Source: Terfezia claveryi (lineage: Eukaryota > Ascomycota > Pezizomycetes > Pezizales > Pezizaceae). Taken from it: a stretch of 49,550 nucleotides of DNA. Below, piece after piece: positions 30,420 to 41,757 of this stretch; the first letter of the stretch is position 1, and each line of letters starts with the position of its first letter. The DNA lies in assembly GCA_015179025.1 (NCBI GenBank), contig WHUX01000309.1:1-49550 (forward strand). Reading direction: 5' to 3'. The notes beneath the pieces were generated by a model that saw only the letters and a list, made by a program, of their open reading frames with translations, made no database searches and was not told where the DNA came from. The position numbers and the translations under genes are program-made.

Positions 30420-31233
30420 TTTTTTTTAACTCACTTACCTAATCTTTACTCTTAAATCCAAAGCCTGATCAACCTTCGGATACCTTTATTACACTCACAC
30501 AAGTGTATACAATTCGACAAATAAAGTGCACATATAAAAATCGATATCGTTATTCAACTAGCTAGCCAACAAAATCCAACAAATGAGACATCAGACTCTC
30601 AACTGCAGTACATCAACAAAAGACTTAGAAGCAAGCTAAGCAGAGCTCTAATGGGCAGTGGTATCCCACATTAAACAATCCCACCCTCATTCATAACACT
30701 TTTCCCAATAAGATCGACAACTCATCTTGCACTCCTAGTAACCGCCATTACATCTGTACCTATAAATCCAGTATACCATTGAAAAACCGGCCCCCCAGGT
30801 CCCAGGAATAATTGGTCTAAACAACCAAGCGTCACAATCCCAAGGCTCAAATCTCGCTACCTCCACTGCAGCCATTTCCTCCAGAAAAGAATTACCTCCA
30901 TCAGAACCTTCCTTAGGCTCAGACATCTCTACCAATACCTCTGCGCCCCCAACGTCTACCTCAACACACCAATCAGAAAATATGACACTCTTGCTGGAAT
31001 AACTAGAACTAGATTCTAGACCAGTAGACGAAGAAAAACCAGGACTATAAGAAACATCAGGATCCTGACATCCAGCCTCACCAGCCGTGTGAGCCACCGA
31101 GCCATCAGAACCATCAGTCGAACGGAGATCATAAGGATCATCAGCCACCACACCATTAGCACAGAAAGGTGCTAAAGAAGAAAAGTAACTCGACGATCGT
31201 ATCGCATAACCAGCTGTATTTGGTTGCGGACAG
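30420..31233 (+). other. A2 leader with long antisense open frame
   Basis: About 0.8 kb between LTR and the clear gag start. Sense reading shows a Ser/Pro-rich frame broken by several stops. On the minus strand 30735-31463 is open for 242 codons, and A1 keeps most of the corresponding frame (5248-5685, 5705-5917). No TGG-starting primer-binding site follows the LTR, which is succeeded by nine T then AACTCACTTACC. Confidence 0.6.
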
Positions 31234-32943
31234 ATGACGAAATCAGATATAATGGCATCTGAACTTAGTAAAAAGACTAAGAGGTCGAGACGGTTAACTA
31301 TGTTACCCAAAGATATTAAGAAATTAGTAGAAGAAACTCCCAGAAAGACCAGATTTATAGTTCCTAACACAGAAGGGGAAATAAATCTGCCCATGGATAT
31401 AGAATTAGTAGAACCAGGTGGAGCAGGAACCAAACTATATTTTAGTATGGCTTTACCTCTCACACCAAAAGAATTTTGGGATAGACATCTTCCAACAATT
31501 GAGGAGATTTTGAAATATACTCGCTCAATGGGACATGTCCAACAGTATCATCCTGATGATACTCGACTCTTAATGGAAGCTGTAGCAAAACACTACTTAT
31601 GGCTAACACCTTACCCATTCAAAGAAGAAGACTTAGAAATGAACGCATTTTTAAGTAAAGAATTAAGGAAACCTGTTGTTCCGCTTTTAAGGAAACCGAA
31701 TTGGGTAATAAATAACTGGGAAGAAATAATGGCATTCATAATGAGCGGCACTCATCTAGAAGAATTAGCACATACCTCGGAGGATTTTTTCAATCCTAGC
31801 AAAGAACTTTCAGGAGCGTTCCTGAGAACACCAAAAGATCAATCGAAAAGCAAAAGTCGAGCACCTGAGACACTAGAAAGGAGGACTGGGTCAGCCAAAG
31901 AACCAGATGACAAAGACCAATCACCAGAAGATATAGAATTACCAGAAGACAATGATGATCTAGATACAAGACTAGACCAATAGAAGCAGAAAACACAAGG
32001 AGGAGGATGAGACCCCGATGATAGCAGAGATAATAGCTCGGACTCTGATTAGGCATCGTCAGTTGCAAGTCAAACTCTTAAAAGAAAACCCAAACGAGGA
32101 AAATCAGTTGAACACCAGCAATGGGAATCTATAACAGGAATGGTTACAACGGGTAACCATAAAGCAATGAATGCTTTAAAAGGAATAAAGATTGATATGC
32201 CAGAAAAATTAAGAGGAGAAGACAAAAAATGGCAAGACTCACAATATTTTGACTTTTGAGCCACAGCAATGCAACGTTGGTTTGTTCTCAAAAGAATAGA
32301 TTTAGAAAGCGCTTCAGCTTTGGAAATTGTTGGATTCAGAATGGAAGGAAGCGCGCTCACTACTTATAATCAGTTCCTAAGAGAAAATGGAAAGAATGCA
32401 ACATTCTTTGGTTTCATACTAGCGCTAAGGGATTTTCTGATACCCTCTACTAGTAAGGACATTTTGTAGAAACGATGGGAGACAGCCACACCATACAAGG
32501 ATGGACGTCTCATGGGAATCAAACAGTTTGCCAACTGGCTTACTGAAATGCAAATCAAATTGATTGACAAGGATAGCAAACAATCAATATCGCAGGAAGT
32601 AAAAAGAAGAAAGTTTCTTAATCACCTGCCGCCATATATGTCAGCTACATTAATACCTTTAATCAAAGAAGAATGGTCATATGATCAGCTCGTATATCAA
32701 GTGGAGTCATATGAAGCCTCCAAGAAGGATATTACCCCACCATCCACAACAAATACATCCCGACGACAATACCATCGGAATGAAAATCGAAGTCACGGTC
32801 CATGCAGGGACCAGAATCAACGACAAAAAACAGGATTTAATCCTAGCAGCAATCCCAACACCAAACCCAACACAGAAAATCAGAAGGACTCAGATTGGGA
32901 CACTATCACAAAAAAATGGATCAGAAGACGAAGATGCAATTAA
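31234..32943 (+). pseudogene. gag of A2
   Basis: The first open part (31234-31983) starts around MASELSKKTKRSRRLTML and contains LTPYPFKEEDLEMNAF and WVINNWEEIMAF. A TAG at 31981 stands where A1 has CAG (Gln). The capsid-like part resumes to 32943 with ALEIVGFRMEGSALTTYNQF, a TAG at the Trp of KDILWKRW (A1 has Trp), and QISFANWLTEMQIKL-like sequence. The C-terminus is Arg/Asn-rich. Both named stops are CpA-context changes. Gag forms the particle shell and binds RNA. Confidence 0.82.
32910..32916 (+). other. A7 run at the A2 gag/pol junction
   Basis: AAAAAAA in gag phase ACA AAA AAA TGG, with pol continuing in the -1 frame as ATG GAT CAG. This fits a slippery heptamer. A1 has one extra T after the run and is then in the gag frame, so either A2 lost a base or the family varies. 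Confidence 0.4.
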
Positions 32944-33830
32944 TTAGAAACAAGAAATGTCTATGGTGTTGGAACCCTGGACACTCCTACAAGGACTGTA
33001 GGAAACAAAAAAATAAGGTACCTATACGTACAGCCACATAAGATTTAGCTATGCCGATAGCCACCAAGGATAAAAACAACAAGGAAAAAATCAAGGAACG
33101 ACCCTTGTCAAGACAGGTACTAGATTTTAGCAAGGTATTCATTAAAGCTAACGAACACCCCGCACTAGCTTTAATTGATCTCCAAACGAATGGAGGAGAC
33201 TTAATCAATTCTCAATTTGTACACCTATACAAAATACCAACTAGAAGTATCGAGAAGAAATCATTAAGTACAGCAATTAAAGGCTCAAAAGGAATGATAG
33301 ACAAAGCTTGTACTATCAAACTTGATTGGATAGGTTATGTAGAAGAACGAACGTTCTATGTAGCTCATTTGACTGGATGGGACATGATACTAGGAGAACC
33401 TGCTCTCAGCAAAGTGCGAGCAATAATTCCTGCCCATCAGGAACCAGTTACTATCCAACTGGAAAATATTCCTCGATTCCAACTAAGTGTATGGAAAGGA
33501 TCTAGAACTATTGCGAATAGTATAAGATCAGCATATACTCAGGTCAGCTGCGAATCAGTTACAGATTATAGTGAACCGGATAATTGGGAAAATATTAGTG
33601 ATGCAGAAGAAACCAATTCAGAAAGAGAACTCGTGACAGCTGTTTCTATGGTACAGAAACAATTCAACCCTGTAACGGAGTTTCCCTTATTATTTCCCAA
33701 GACAATTCTATGGGAATTACCTCTACTAAGAAAATTAATCACTCTATCAAACCAAAAGCAGGAGCTACTTGGATACCAAAATGGCGACCCTCAGGACATC
33801 GATTTAGACAACAAATCCATGACAAATTAG
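32917..33830 (+). pseudogene. A2 zinc knuckle and protease
   Basis: The knuckle CLWCWNPGHSYKDC (about 32958-32999) is followed by a TAA where A1 has CAA (Gln), then a 259-codon open stretch. The protease-like core has ALIDLQTNGGDLINSQFV where DSG or DTG is normal, then CTIKLDWIGYVEERTFYV and WDMILGEPAL. The atypical active site is the same in A1 (DLQTKGG), so it is a family trait, not decay. A small frameshift leads into RT. Confidence 0.82.
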
Positions 33831-34590
33831 TCGAAGAAGAAGCATCAGGTCGCATATATAGAGTAGAAAATGACATAAATGCTGTAGTCATGTTCACTAT
33901 CCCTAAACGAGATAAACCGGAAGAAGCCAGACATGTCAATGATTGTCAAGACCACAATTTAGCTGTCGAACCGGACCACACCCCATTGCCAGATATTAAT
34001 GAAGCAATTGAACTAGTAGCGGAGAATCCCATTTGGACTAAGCTCGACTTAGCCGACGGATTTTTTAATATTAGAAAAATAAAGAATCTGAGCAACACTC
34101 TACCTTTTATGTCACATGGGATATTTCAGAAGTAGAGTTATGCAACAAGGGGATCGTAACGCACCAGCTACTATGGTTCGCATTATGCATGAAATTTTTA
34201 AGGACATGGTCTATAAAAATTTAATCATCTATATTGATGATATTATTATATTCTCTAAAACATATGAAGAACATGTAGAATTATTGAAGAAAGTACTTCA
34301 ATGTCTACAGGATGAGAAATTCTATCTCAAAGAAAGCAAATGCCAGTTCTTTACTCCAAGATTGGAAATCTTAGGACACGTTTTGACATCAGATGGATTA
34401 CATGTAGACTCGAAGAAGAGGACTACTATATTAACATTTCCAACTCCTACAAGAAAAAAGATCTTAGAGAATTTCTTGGAATCATTAATTATCTTAGCAG
34501 ATTTATTCCTGACTTGGCATGTATGCAAGCACCCTGTCAGAACTGCAAGGAGAAACAAAGAAATGGGAATGGACAGATACTCATAACGCA
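33710..34590 (+). pseudogene. Reverse transcriptase of A2
   Basis: Overlapping open stretches 33710-34135 and 34116-34586 carry GATWIPKWRPSGHRF, MFTIPKRDKPEEARHVNDC and WTKLDLADGFFNIR. A frameshift near 34130 follows, then MGYFRSRVMQQGDRNAPATM, the catalytic YIDDIIIFSKT and FFTPRLEILGHVLTSDG. Both catalytic Asp are present. It copies element RNA into cDNA. Confidence 0.87.
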
Positions 34591-35040
34591 GCGTTTGAAA
34601 AACTCAAGAAACTCGTGAATTCCCCACATGTTTTAAAACCCTGGAATAATGAATCTACTGAACCCAAATATTTAGTCTGTGATGCTAGTGATATAGGACT
34701 AGGATCTTGGATAGGTCAAGGACCATTGACATACATCAGACCATCATGCTTCCACTCTAGAAAATTTAATCAGCACAACTCAATTATCCTACCTTTCAAA
34801 AAGAATTATTAGCGATTATTGACTCATTAAAATTTTTTGAAGCACAATTGAGAGGTCACAAGTTCACTATCCTTACCGACCACAAACCGTTAGTAACCTT
34901 CCATACTGAAACGCCTGTAAGTCAAAAATTGAGGCGATGGCAAGATTACCTAATGGAATTTGATACAGACATATAGCATACCGCAGGAAAGGAAAATTTG
35001 ATAGCAGACGCTCTATCAAGAAAGCATAAATACTTGGCCA
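34519..35040 (+). pseudogene. RNase H of A2
   Basis: YLVCDASDIGLGSWIGQG, then (after a frameshift near 34775) KELLAIIDSLKFFEAQLRG, ILTDHKPLVTFHT and NLIADALSRKHKYL. A TAG at about 34976 replaces the CAG (Gln) of the A1 D-I-Q-H motif. All acidic catalytic positions are visible. Confidence 0.83.
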
Positions 35041-36330
35041 CTCCCACCACCGAGGACGATTATATTTCCAACAGCATCGATCCTCCTAACCATACCTACA
35101 ACCGCAACATCTCTACCAACGCTTTAAGAACTTTCCACTTACCAGAAACATCTACTCAGAACAATATGGTTTCTCGCGGAGCTATCAATTTCAAGCATGT
35201 CGACTGCGACTTCAACAAATGTCGTGGAAGAGCCGAAGAACTTGGACACCATATCTTTTGTCCATACTTCGAGAGCATTCCAGACGAAGAAAGCGAATAT
35301 GACATGATGAAGGAAGAAGAGTCCTCAGACGACGAGACTCTATCCACTATACCAGAAGAAGTTTTCAACGGGTATGATCGTGTACCCAATATAAACAAGA
35401 ACAAACCTTTAATAGTTCTTGGACTAAGATATAGGCCTCCATCTTCTGAAAACGCACAACAAAATACCCTCGCTCCTGAAGAAGCGAAAGAAATTGCTAT
35501 CGACCTGGCTCATAGCAATTGGCAACAACACAAAAGGATGCACTGGTCCTTTTGCCGTGATTTTTACTGTCCAGTTCATGGCAGCTCTCACGCCATGAAC
35601 AACTACATGTTCACCGTCGAAACATGCGCAATCTGCAACCACCACGGACATGGCAGTTTGAACTGTAACCTGACAGCCTCAGTTCTTAAGAAGGAGAAGG
35701 AATTCCTTACGACTCGTATTCGCATATCTTATCCGCAAATGAGCCTCAAAAGGAACTAGCACCAGTACAACAAACGCCAGCTTATCCACCTCTACCAGCT
35801 CTCAGCCGAGAAGAAGCTATCCAGGAAATCGGAGAATGGGCAAAAAGATGGATTACCAACAGCCGACACGATCCACTCTCCAACCCAGCATTCAGTTCAG
35901 TAACCCTACCGAACAGATGACTAACCGACAAATGGAACAGGAGATCATGGATACTCCTGTTGCCCCACAACAACCATGGAATACATCTCAACAACCAGCT
36001 GCAACCGCTAGCAGCAGTAACGCAATTCCAATCAACACTGCCGCCATCACTACTCATTCTAAAAAGAGAGTAGCTATTGACGAAGATTCACCCTCTTTCA
36101 TTCAAGATACCAAGACCTCCAGACAGCGTTGTGATTTCTGTAAATTCTCAGGACATAATGCTTCACATGCAAGGAGAAGAAACCCACCATCAATGACTTC
36201 AATACAAGGATCGAACCGACCCTCAACAAGCTCATTGAAGAGAAACACATCAGCGACGGATGGGAAGACGACAAGGACTACTTCATCACACAGTGGCTTG
36301 ACTAAGGTACAGGTATGAAAGCCGCATATC
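35041..36330 (+). other. A2 pol spacer with two extra zinc knuckles
   Basis: About 430 codons between RNase H and integrase. An acidic stretch (EEESSDDETLSTIPEE) lies near 35310-35360. Cys/His-rich segments include HVDCDFNKCRG, FCRDFYCPVHGSSH and a perfect CCHC knuckle CAICNHHGHGSLNC (35625-35666). A Gln/Pro/Ser/Thr-rich linker precedes CDFCKFSGHNAS... at 36130-36170, where one base is missing so the last Cys shifts out of frame (A1 is intact). I know no standard chromoviral domain with this layout. Confidence 0.75.
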
Positions 36331-37620
36331 AATCATGTATGAAAGTATGTCCTATTGGAAGAACTACTATGATACCTTTGTAAACCGTAAGGATCATAGA
36401 AAAAAGATGGATTTTTGTATGTCAAGAACCGACGAGGACAATGGAGACTAGTCTTGCCCTCTACCTTTAACATCGAAGGTAAGAACTATCTCGAATTGGT
36501 TATTAAAGATGCATATGAAGCAACCGCTCATGGCAGCATTGAAAAAACGATAAATATCTTACTGACCGATATGATTACCAGTCCTTTGTAAACCAACTAA
36601 GGACTATATCAAGAGTTGTGATACTTGTTAACGTACAAAGTATTCCAACAAGGTACCACTTGGACTCGTAACCCCATTACATGTACCAAGCAGGCCATGG
36701 ACTGACATATCGATGGATTTTCTTAAGTTAGCACCTGTGTTTACTAAGTGTTCAATTTTGTACCCGAATATTCCTGTTGAAGAAGATCATGTAGTTTGTA
36801 TTTCACGACTTTGGACGATTGTTGATAGACAATCAGGATTCAAGTTTCTTATTCCTGTCTCAGATAATTTATAGCAGAACAATGTACTGCTACTTTTGAT
36901 ACTCATGTAGTCCCAACTATGGGATACCCTTTCTGTATTGTTTTTGACCACGACACTCTTTTTATGTCAATGCACTTTCAAGATTGGGCTAGGAATAAAG
37001 GAATCAAGTTGGAACCGTCCACCGCATATCATCCACGTGCAGACGGACAATCGGAAATTGTGAACAAAGAAATTCTACAAGTAGCAAGAGCCTGTAAAAT
37101 CGAAGGATTTGATTGGCTACAGAAACTACCAGAGATACAGTTGAAACACAACTCTAGGTATAATGCCGCTAAACAGAATAGTCCCTTTTCCACACTATTT
37201 AGATTTAATGCACATCTTGGCGTATCGATACTTCCATACTCCATTAATGCATATGTACCAGCAAATGAACGTCATGAGGTAACGTCTAAAAACCTATATG
37301 ATGCCAAGAAGACTCAAGCATCTCAAGCGAACAAACGACTACCTAATACAGCCAAATTTTCAGTCGGACAACAAGTTATGCTTTTCTCAGAAAATATCAA
37401 CCTATCAAACATCTCACCCAAACTCAAACCAAAATGGCTAGGCCCATTTCCCATTATTTCTAGTAATCGGAAATGCAATAACTATAGCCTAGACCTATCT
37501 AGTCAACCTGACCTCCACCTCATATTAAATACTTTTCATATTAGCAAACTCAAACTATACTACAAAAATGATCCCACCCAGTTCCCTCACAGACAATCTC
37601 AGGAACCAGGACCAATTCAA
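36316..37620 (+). pseudogene. Integrase of A2
   Basis: The zinc domain (36340-36660) is degraded by indels and stops. The core includes PWTDISMDF (first Asp, about 36700), then the open stretch from 36919 with GYPFCIVFDHDTLF (second Asp) and AYHPRADGQSEIVNKE (catalytic Glu). A C-terminal SH3-like region follows (KFSVGQQVMLFSENINL, KPKWLGPFPIIS). It inserts the cDNA, and the chromodomain follows directly. Confidence 0.87.
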
Positions 37621-37995
37621 GAAGATCGTTATGAAGTTGAAAAGATATTAGAATTCAGAACAGCTCCTCGAACTAGAGAAAGACAATATAAGGTCAGATG
37701 GCTAGGATACTCTCCTTAATATGATTCCTGGGTAAACGCTAAAGATATCACTACCGAAATTCTTCAAGACTTCTGGATGACCAGAAGTATGGAAGATACA
37801 TTCAAGAGACGTCGAAAAACTAAAGGAAAACAAGGACCACGAACCCGAGATGAGACTCGAGCTCTCATCCAACAAGAACGAGATAGAATCATGAGTCAAG
37901 GAAATACTAAGGATATTCACGTTAATGCTAATGCATTAACAATGCATCAAATCTTAGGACGTATGGAAACCAATATGGCAGAGCGAAAGAAGTAA
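37615..37995 (+). pseudogene. Chromodomain and basic tail of A2 pol
   Basis: YEVEKILEFRTAPRTRERQY and YKVRWLGYSP form the chromodomain core, followed by TAA then YDSWVNAKDITTEIL. The C-terminal tail is charged (FKRRRKTKGKQG) and ends MAERKK at 37995. Chromodomains of chromoviruses direct integration to marked chromatin, which fits the insertion of A copies into other repeats here. The stop (SPEYDSW expected) splits this copy. Confidence 0.85.
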
Positions 37996-38010
37996 GGATA
38001 GGAAATCCTT

Positions 38011-38023
38011 CTATGTGGGGAAG
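38011..38023 (+). other. Polypurine tract of A2
   Basis: CTATGTGGGGAAG lies directly before the 3' LTR. The same sequence, reversed, is next to the A3 LTR at 45644-45656. It is the expected plus-strand primer for reverse transcription. Confidence 0.75.
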
Positions 38024-38690
38024 TGTAATGGAGAACGTTGTTTCATTGCTTATATAATTGATTATATACTTTTGTATTTCCTATATTACTACTATGTTAT
38101 GTAACTAAGCTCTCGGTTGAAGGACTAGCCTTCTACCACCTCCTATTGCTTTATAAGCGTCCATAGCACACGGAATTTGCCATGGGAACTTCCATGGAAC
38201 TTGCCATATGAGCATACCCTCATTATGGCTGCGTGATCTCTGTTTAAGGCATGTGACTCATTACTATGGCCACATGACCATTGTTTAAGGCGTGTGACTC
38301 ATTACTATGGCCACAAGACCCCTTTTGTACAGCACACCACCCTTTATTGTATTTATTTCCTTAGTCATCAGATCTCAGAGGAGTATAAATAGGCCGCTGG
38401 ATTCCCTCTGGAATCCTAAAAGAGAGAGACAAGAAGCAACCAAGCAAGCATTTAGAGCAAGCAAGCCTATATTCTAATTAGATCAAGATCATATAGCTTA
38501 GATAGCATAAATCAATATAGATAGATTACACCAGTTAATTACTGTTCCCTTTGGGAACGTCCCACATAGTAATCTCCCTACCCTTCTGAGGTCTTACCTC
38601 AGCAGAACCGAAATACACAAACATCCGTGCCTACGGATATAGATTGTATAAACAGTACCGAATGAATACTGTCTAGTACCATTCATTACA
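38024..38690 (+). repeat. 3' LTR of A2 (667 bp)
   Basis: TGTAATGGAGAACG to ATTCATTACA, with a TATAAATA box at 38384-38391. It lacks about 15 bp present in the 5' LTR (around TTCTAGTGTACCACC) and has scattered substitutions. It is followed by the duplicated CTAAT. Confidence 0.95.
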
Positions 38691-40010
38691 CTAATAGAAG
38701 GTAAAACCCCCCTCTATGGGCCCCTCTATGGAATGTCCTGAGTAGAGCTGGAAGCCTTAAAAAAGTACTTGGAGGAAAACCTCAACAAAAGCTTCATTCG
38801 CCATAGCTCCTCTCTAGTGGGTGCCCCTGTACTGTTCGTAAAGAAGTCAGATAGCTCTCTTCAGTTATGTGTTGATTATCATAGCCTATACAAAATAACG
38901 GTTAAGAACAGATGCCCCTTACCCCTGATTTAGGAGACGTTAGCTAGGCTCTCTAATGCGAAATGGTTCACCAAATTGGATCTGAAAGAAGCTTACAACT
39001 TGATATGGATCGCTGAAGGGGAGGAGTGGAAAACTGCCTTCCAGACATATTATAGCTATTTCAAGTACAATGTTATGCCTTTTAGATTAACCAATGCCTC
39101 AGCCTCCTTCCAGCACTTTATTAACGACACCCTATAGGATTTTCTGAATGTGTTCTGCATGGCTTACTTTAATGATATCTTGATTTACTCCAATACCCTG
39201 GCAGAACTCAAGATCTATGTCTGGCAAGTGTTGGAAAAGCTGGAGCAAGCTGGATTATACCTGAAACTAGAAAAGTGTGAGTTGCATATATAGGAAGTCA
39301 AGTATCTGAGGCTAATTATTACCACCGAGGGTATCAAGATGGACCCTGCCAAGTTTACAGCAATCTAGGAGTGGGAGACTCTAGCCAATCTCAAGGATGA
39401 ACAGGCTTTTTTAAGTTTCGCTAACTTTTACCGCCGCTTCATATTTGGCTATTCGAGGATCATGGTACTATTAATGGCCTTAACAAAAACAAAAGCAGAG
39501 GCTGGCTCACCTCCGACGATGAAAAAGGCCTTCCAATGGAACCCAGTTACCAAGCTGGCCTTTAAGAATCTCAAGAAGGCCTTCTGCTCAGTGCCAATTC
39601 TAGCCCACTTTGATCCTAATAGCAAATATATCATAGAAACGGATGCCTCCGACTATATCTCCGCTAGGATCCTGTCCCAGTATGTTAATGGAGTTCTCTA
39701 CCCAGTAGTATATTTCTCCAAAAAACACTCCCCGACAGAGTGCAATTACTAGATCTATAATAAGGAGTTAATGGCAATCATGCGAGCTTTTAAGGAATGG
39801 AGGCCCTACCTAGAGTTAGCAAAAGAGATTATTGAGGTCCTTTCCGACCATAAAACTTTGGAATACTTCACCACTACCAAACTATTTAACTGATAGCAGG
39901 TTAGGTGGTCGGAATTCCTGTCCCAGTTTAACTTCAAATTCAAGTACTGTCTAGGGAAGGCTGGTGGAAAACCAGATGCACTAACCAGGAGATTAGGAGA
40001 TCTCCTTAAG
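38691..40010 (+). pseudogene. B1 pol continued: reverse transcriptase and RNase H
   Basis: It resumes with [49 protein letters not shown] and a catalytic box read as YFNDILIYSNT, where the first Asp of the DD pair is Asn as in B2. RNase H has the ETDASDYISARILSQY and KHSPTECNY, stop, [10 protein letters not shown] signatures and a terminal [11 protein letters not shown]. Most stops are TAG in Trp or Gln positions. Confidence 0.87.
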
Positions 40011-41612
40011 AGGGAGGATGAAAGGCTAAAGTACTAGAACCAGGTAGTACTGAAGCCAGAAAATCTTGACTTGGCCATCAACGTTCTGGCTGAGGCTGAG
40101 GCTGAGGCTGATATTGTAGATGTTGAGGCCAATGCAGATGCTGGAAGTGATCTCTGACAATAGGTAAAAAGGGCATATGCGGATGACCCACAGGCCAAAG
40201 ACATTATTGTAGTGGTAAATTCTGGCCAGCGCTGCCACATCCAGATCTCCCTGCATGAGTGAACCATTCAGGATGGCCTTCTATACTACCTAGACCGACT
40301 ATATATACTAGAAGGGGACTTGCGCCTCAGCCTGATTAGGGAATACCATGACACTTTAGCTGCTAGCCACTCTGGAGTAGCTAAAACCCTAGAGCTGCTA
40401 GCCAGGCAATATACCTGGATCAATCAGTGGAAAGACATAGAAAGGTATATGTGGAACTGCCATACCTATAAATGATCAAAGCCCACTCGCGAAGCCCTCT
40501 ACAGAACCTTGAAGCCTTTGGAGATTCTGGATCGGCCCTGGCAACACCTGACCATGGACTTTGTAACTAGGTTACCAGAGGATTCAGGATTCAATGTCAT
40601 CCTGATGGTGGTAGACCGGTTGATCAAGATGAGGCATATAATACCCTGTCAAGATACCTGTTCTACCCTAGACCTAGCCAATCTATATCTCAACCAAGTG
40701 TTCTACTACTATGGCCTTCCTGAATCGATTGTCTCCGACCGTGGCACCCAATTCGTCTTGGACTTCTAGAGGGTCTTCGGCGAACTTCTGGGAATCAAAG
40801 TACACCTGTTCACGGCATACTACCTCCAAACAGATGGCTAGTCCGAGCAAATAAATGCTATTATAGAACAATACCTGCAGACATATGTTAACTATCAGCA
40901 GAGTAACTGGGTCTGGCTATTGGTAACTTGCGAATTCACTGCCAATAATCAGTTCTCTGAGTCACTAAAAACATCATAATTCCTGGCCAATTATGGCTGG
41001 CACCCTCAGTTTGTAGACTCCCTAGCACCTCTGCTAAAAGCCAAAAAGAATGCCCAAGCCAAAAAGTTCGCTACCGAGATTGCTGAACTCCACTCTATTC
41101 TGAGGGCTGAGTTAGGGTATACTTAAGCCAGGTAAGTAGAATATGCTAATGGCTCAAGGTTGCCAGCCCCCAAGTACCAGCCAGGGGACAAGGTATGGCT
41201 GTCTAGTTAGCACTTCTGAAGGAAACGACTGTCCCGCAAGCTTGACCACAAGTTCCTGGGTCCGTTTGAGGTGTTGACAGCTGTGGGCACTCATGCCTAT
41301 CAATTGAGGTTTCCCAAGGATATCAAGCGCCACTCAGTCATTCATGTGTCAGAAATCAAGCCTGCAGTTGATGACCCCCTCCTCGGACAGAAGCACCCCC
41401 GACCATCCCCCATAGTAGTCGATGGAGAAGAAGAGTAAGAGGTAGAGGAAGTACTGGATTTGAGAAAGAGGTATGGCTGTCTGCAGTATAAAGTCAAATG
41501 GCTAAGGAATAAAGAGACAACCTGGCAGCCTATAGAGGACCTGGAAAATGCCTCTGATCTGGTAGCCTTATTCCACAAGTGTTACTCTAGAAAGCCCCAC
41601 CCTATTGAATGA
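40011..41612 (+). pseudogene. B1 integrase and chromodomain
   Basis: The zinc-domain lead is HDTLAASHSGVAKTLELL and WNCHTYK. The core has WQHLTMDFVTRLPED (Asp), SIVSDRGTQFVLDF (Asp), and YLQTDG, stop, SEQINAIIEQ (Glu). The C-terminal region includes YQPGDKVWLSS. The chromodomain follows after an Ala/Glu-rich linker: EVEEVLDLRKRYGCLQYKVK and WLRNKETTWQPIEDL (about 41430-41545). The frame ends at TGA 41610-41612. Family B is thus a chromovirus too. Confidence 0.87.
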
Positions 41613-41757
41613 TACCTCGTCATACTTTGTTTTTGTTATTTGGAGTTGGAGTTATGATTATTATTGTTGTTGTTGTTGTTTAGTGTTGGGGCTTGTTGTT
41701 TTGTTCCTTATGTCCACGGGTTCTTGTCACTGGAGCTCCAGCCTAAAGCGGGAATAG

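Larger units (their letters stand above)
29738..38690 (+). mobile_element. Ty3/gypsy chromovirus family A, full-length copy A2 (8953 bp)
   Basis: Bounded by LTRs of 682 and 667 bp with TG...CA ends and an exact 5-bp duplication CTAAT. The order is leader, gag, zinc knuckle, protease, RT, RNase H, a Cys/His-rich spacer, integrase, chromodomain, polypurine tract and 3' LTR: the Ty3/gypsy order plus an unusual spacer. It has several inactivating stops and indels but is far less decayed than its B1 host. The LTRs differ by one deletion of about 15 bp and scattered substitutions, so it is not brand new. Confidence 0.95.
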
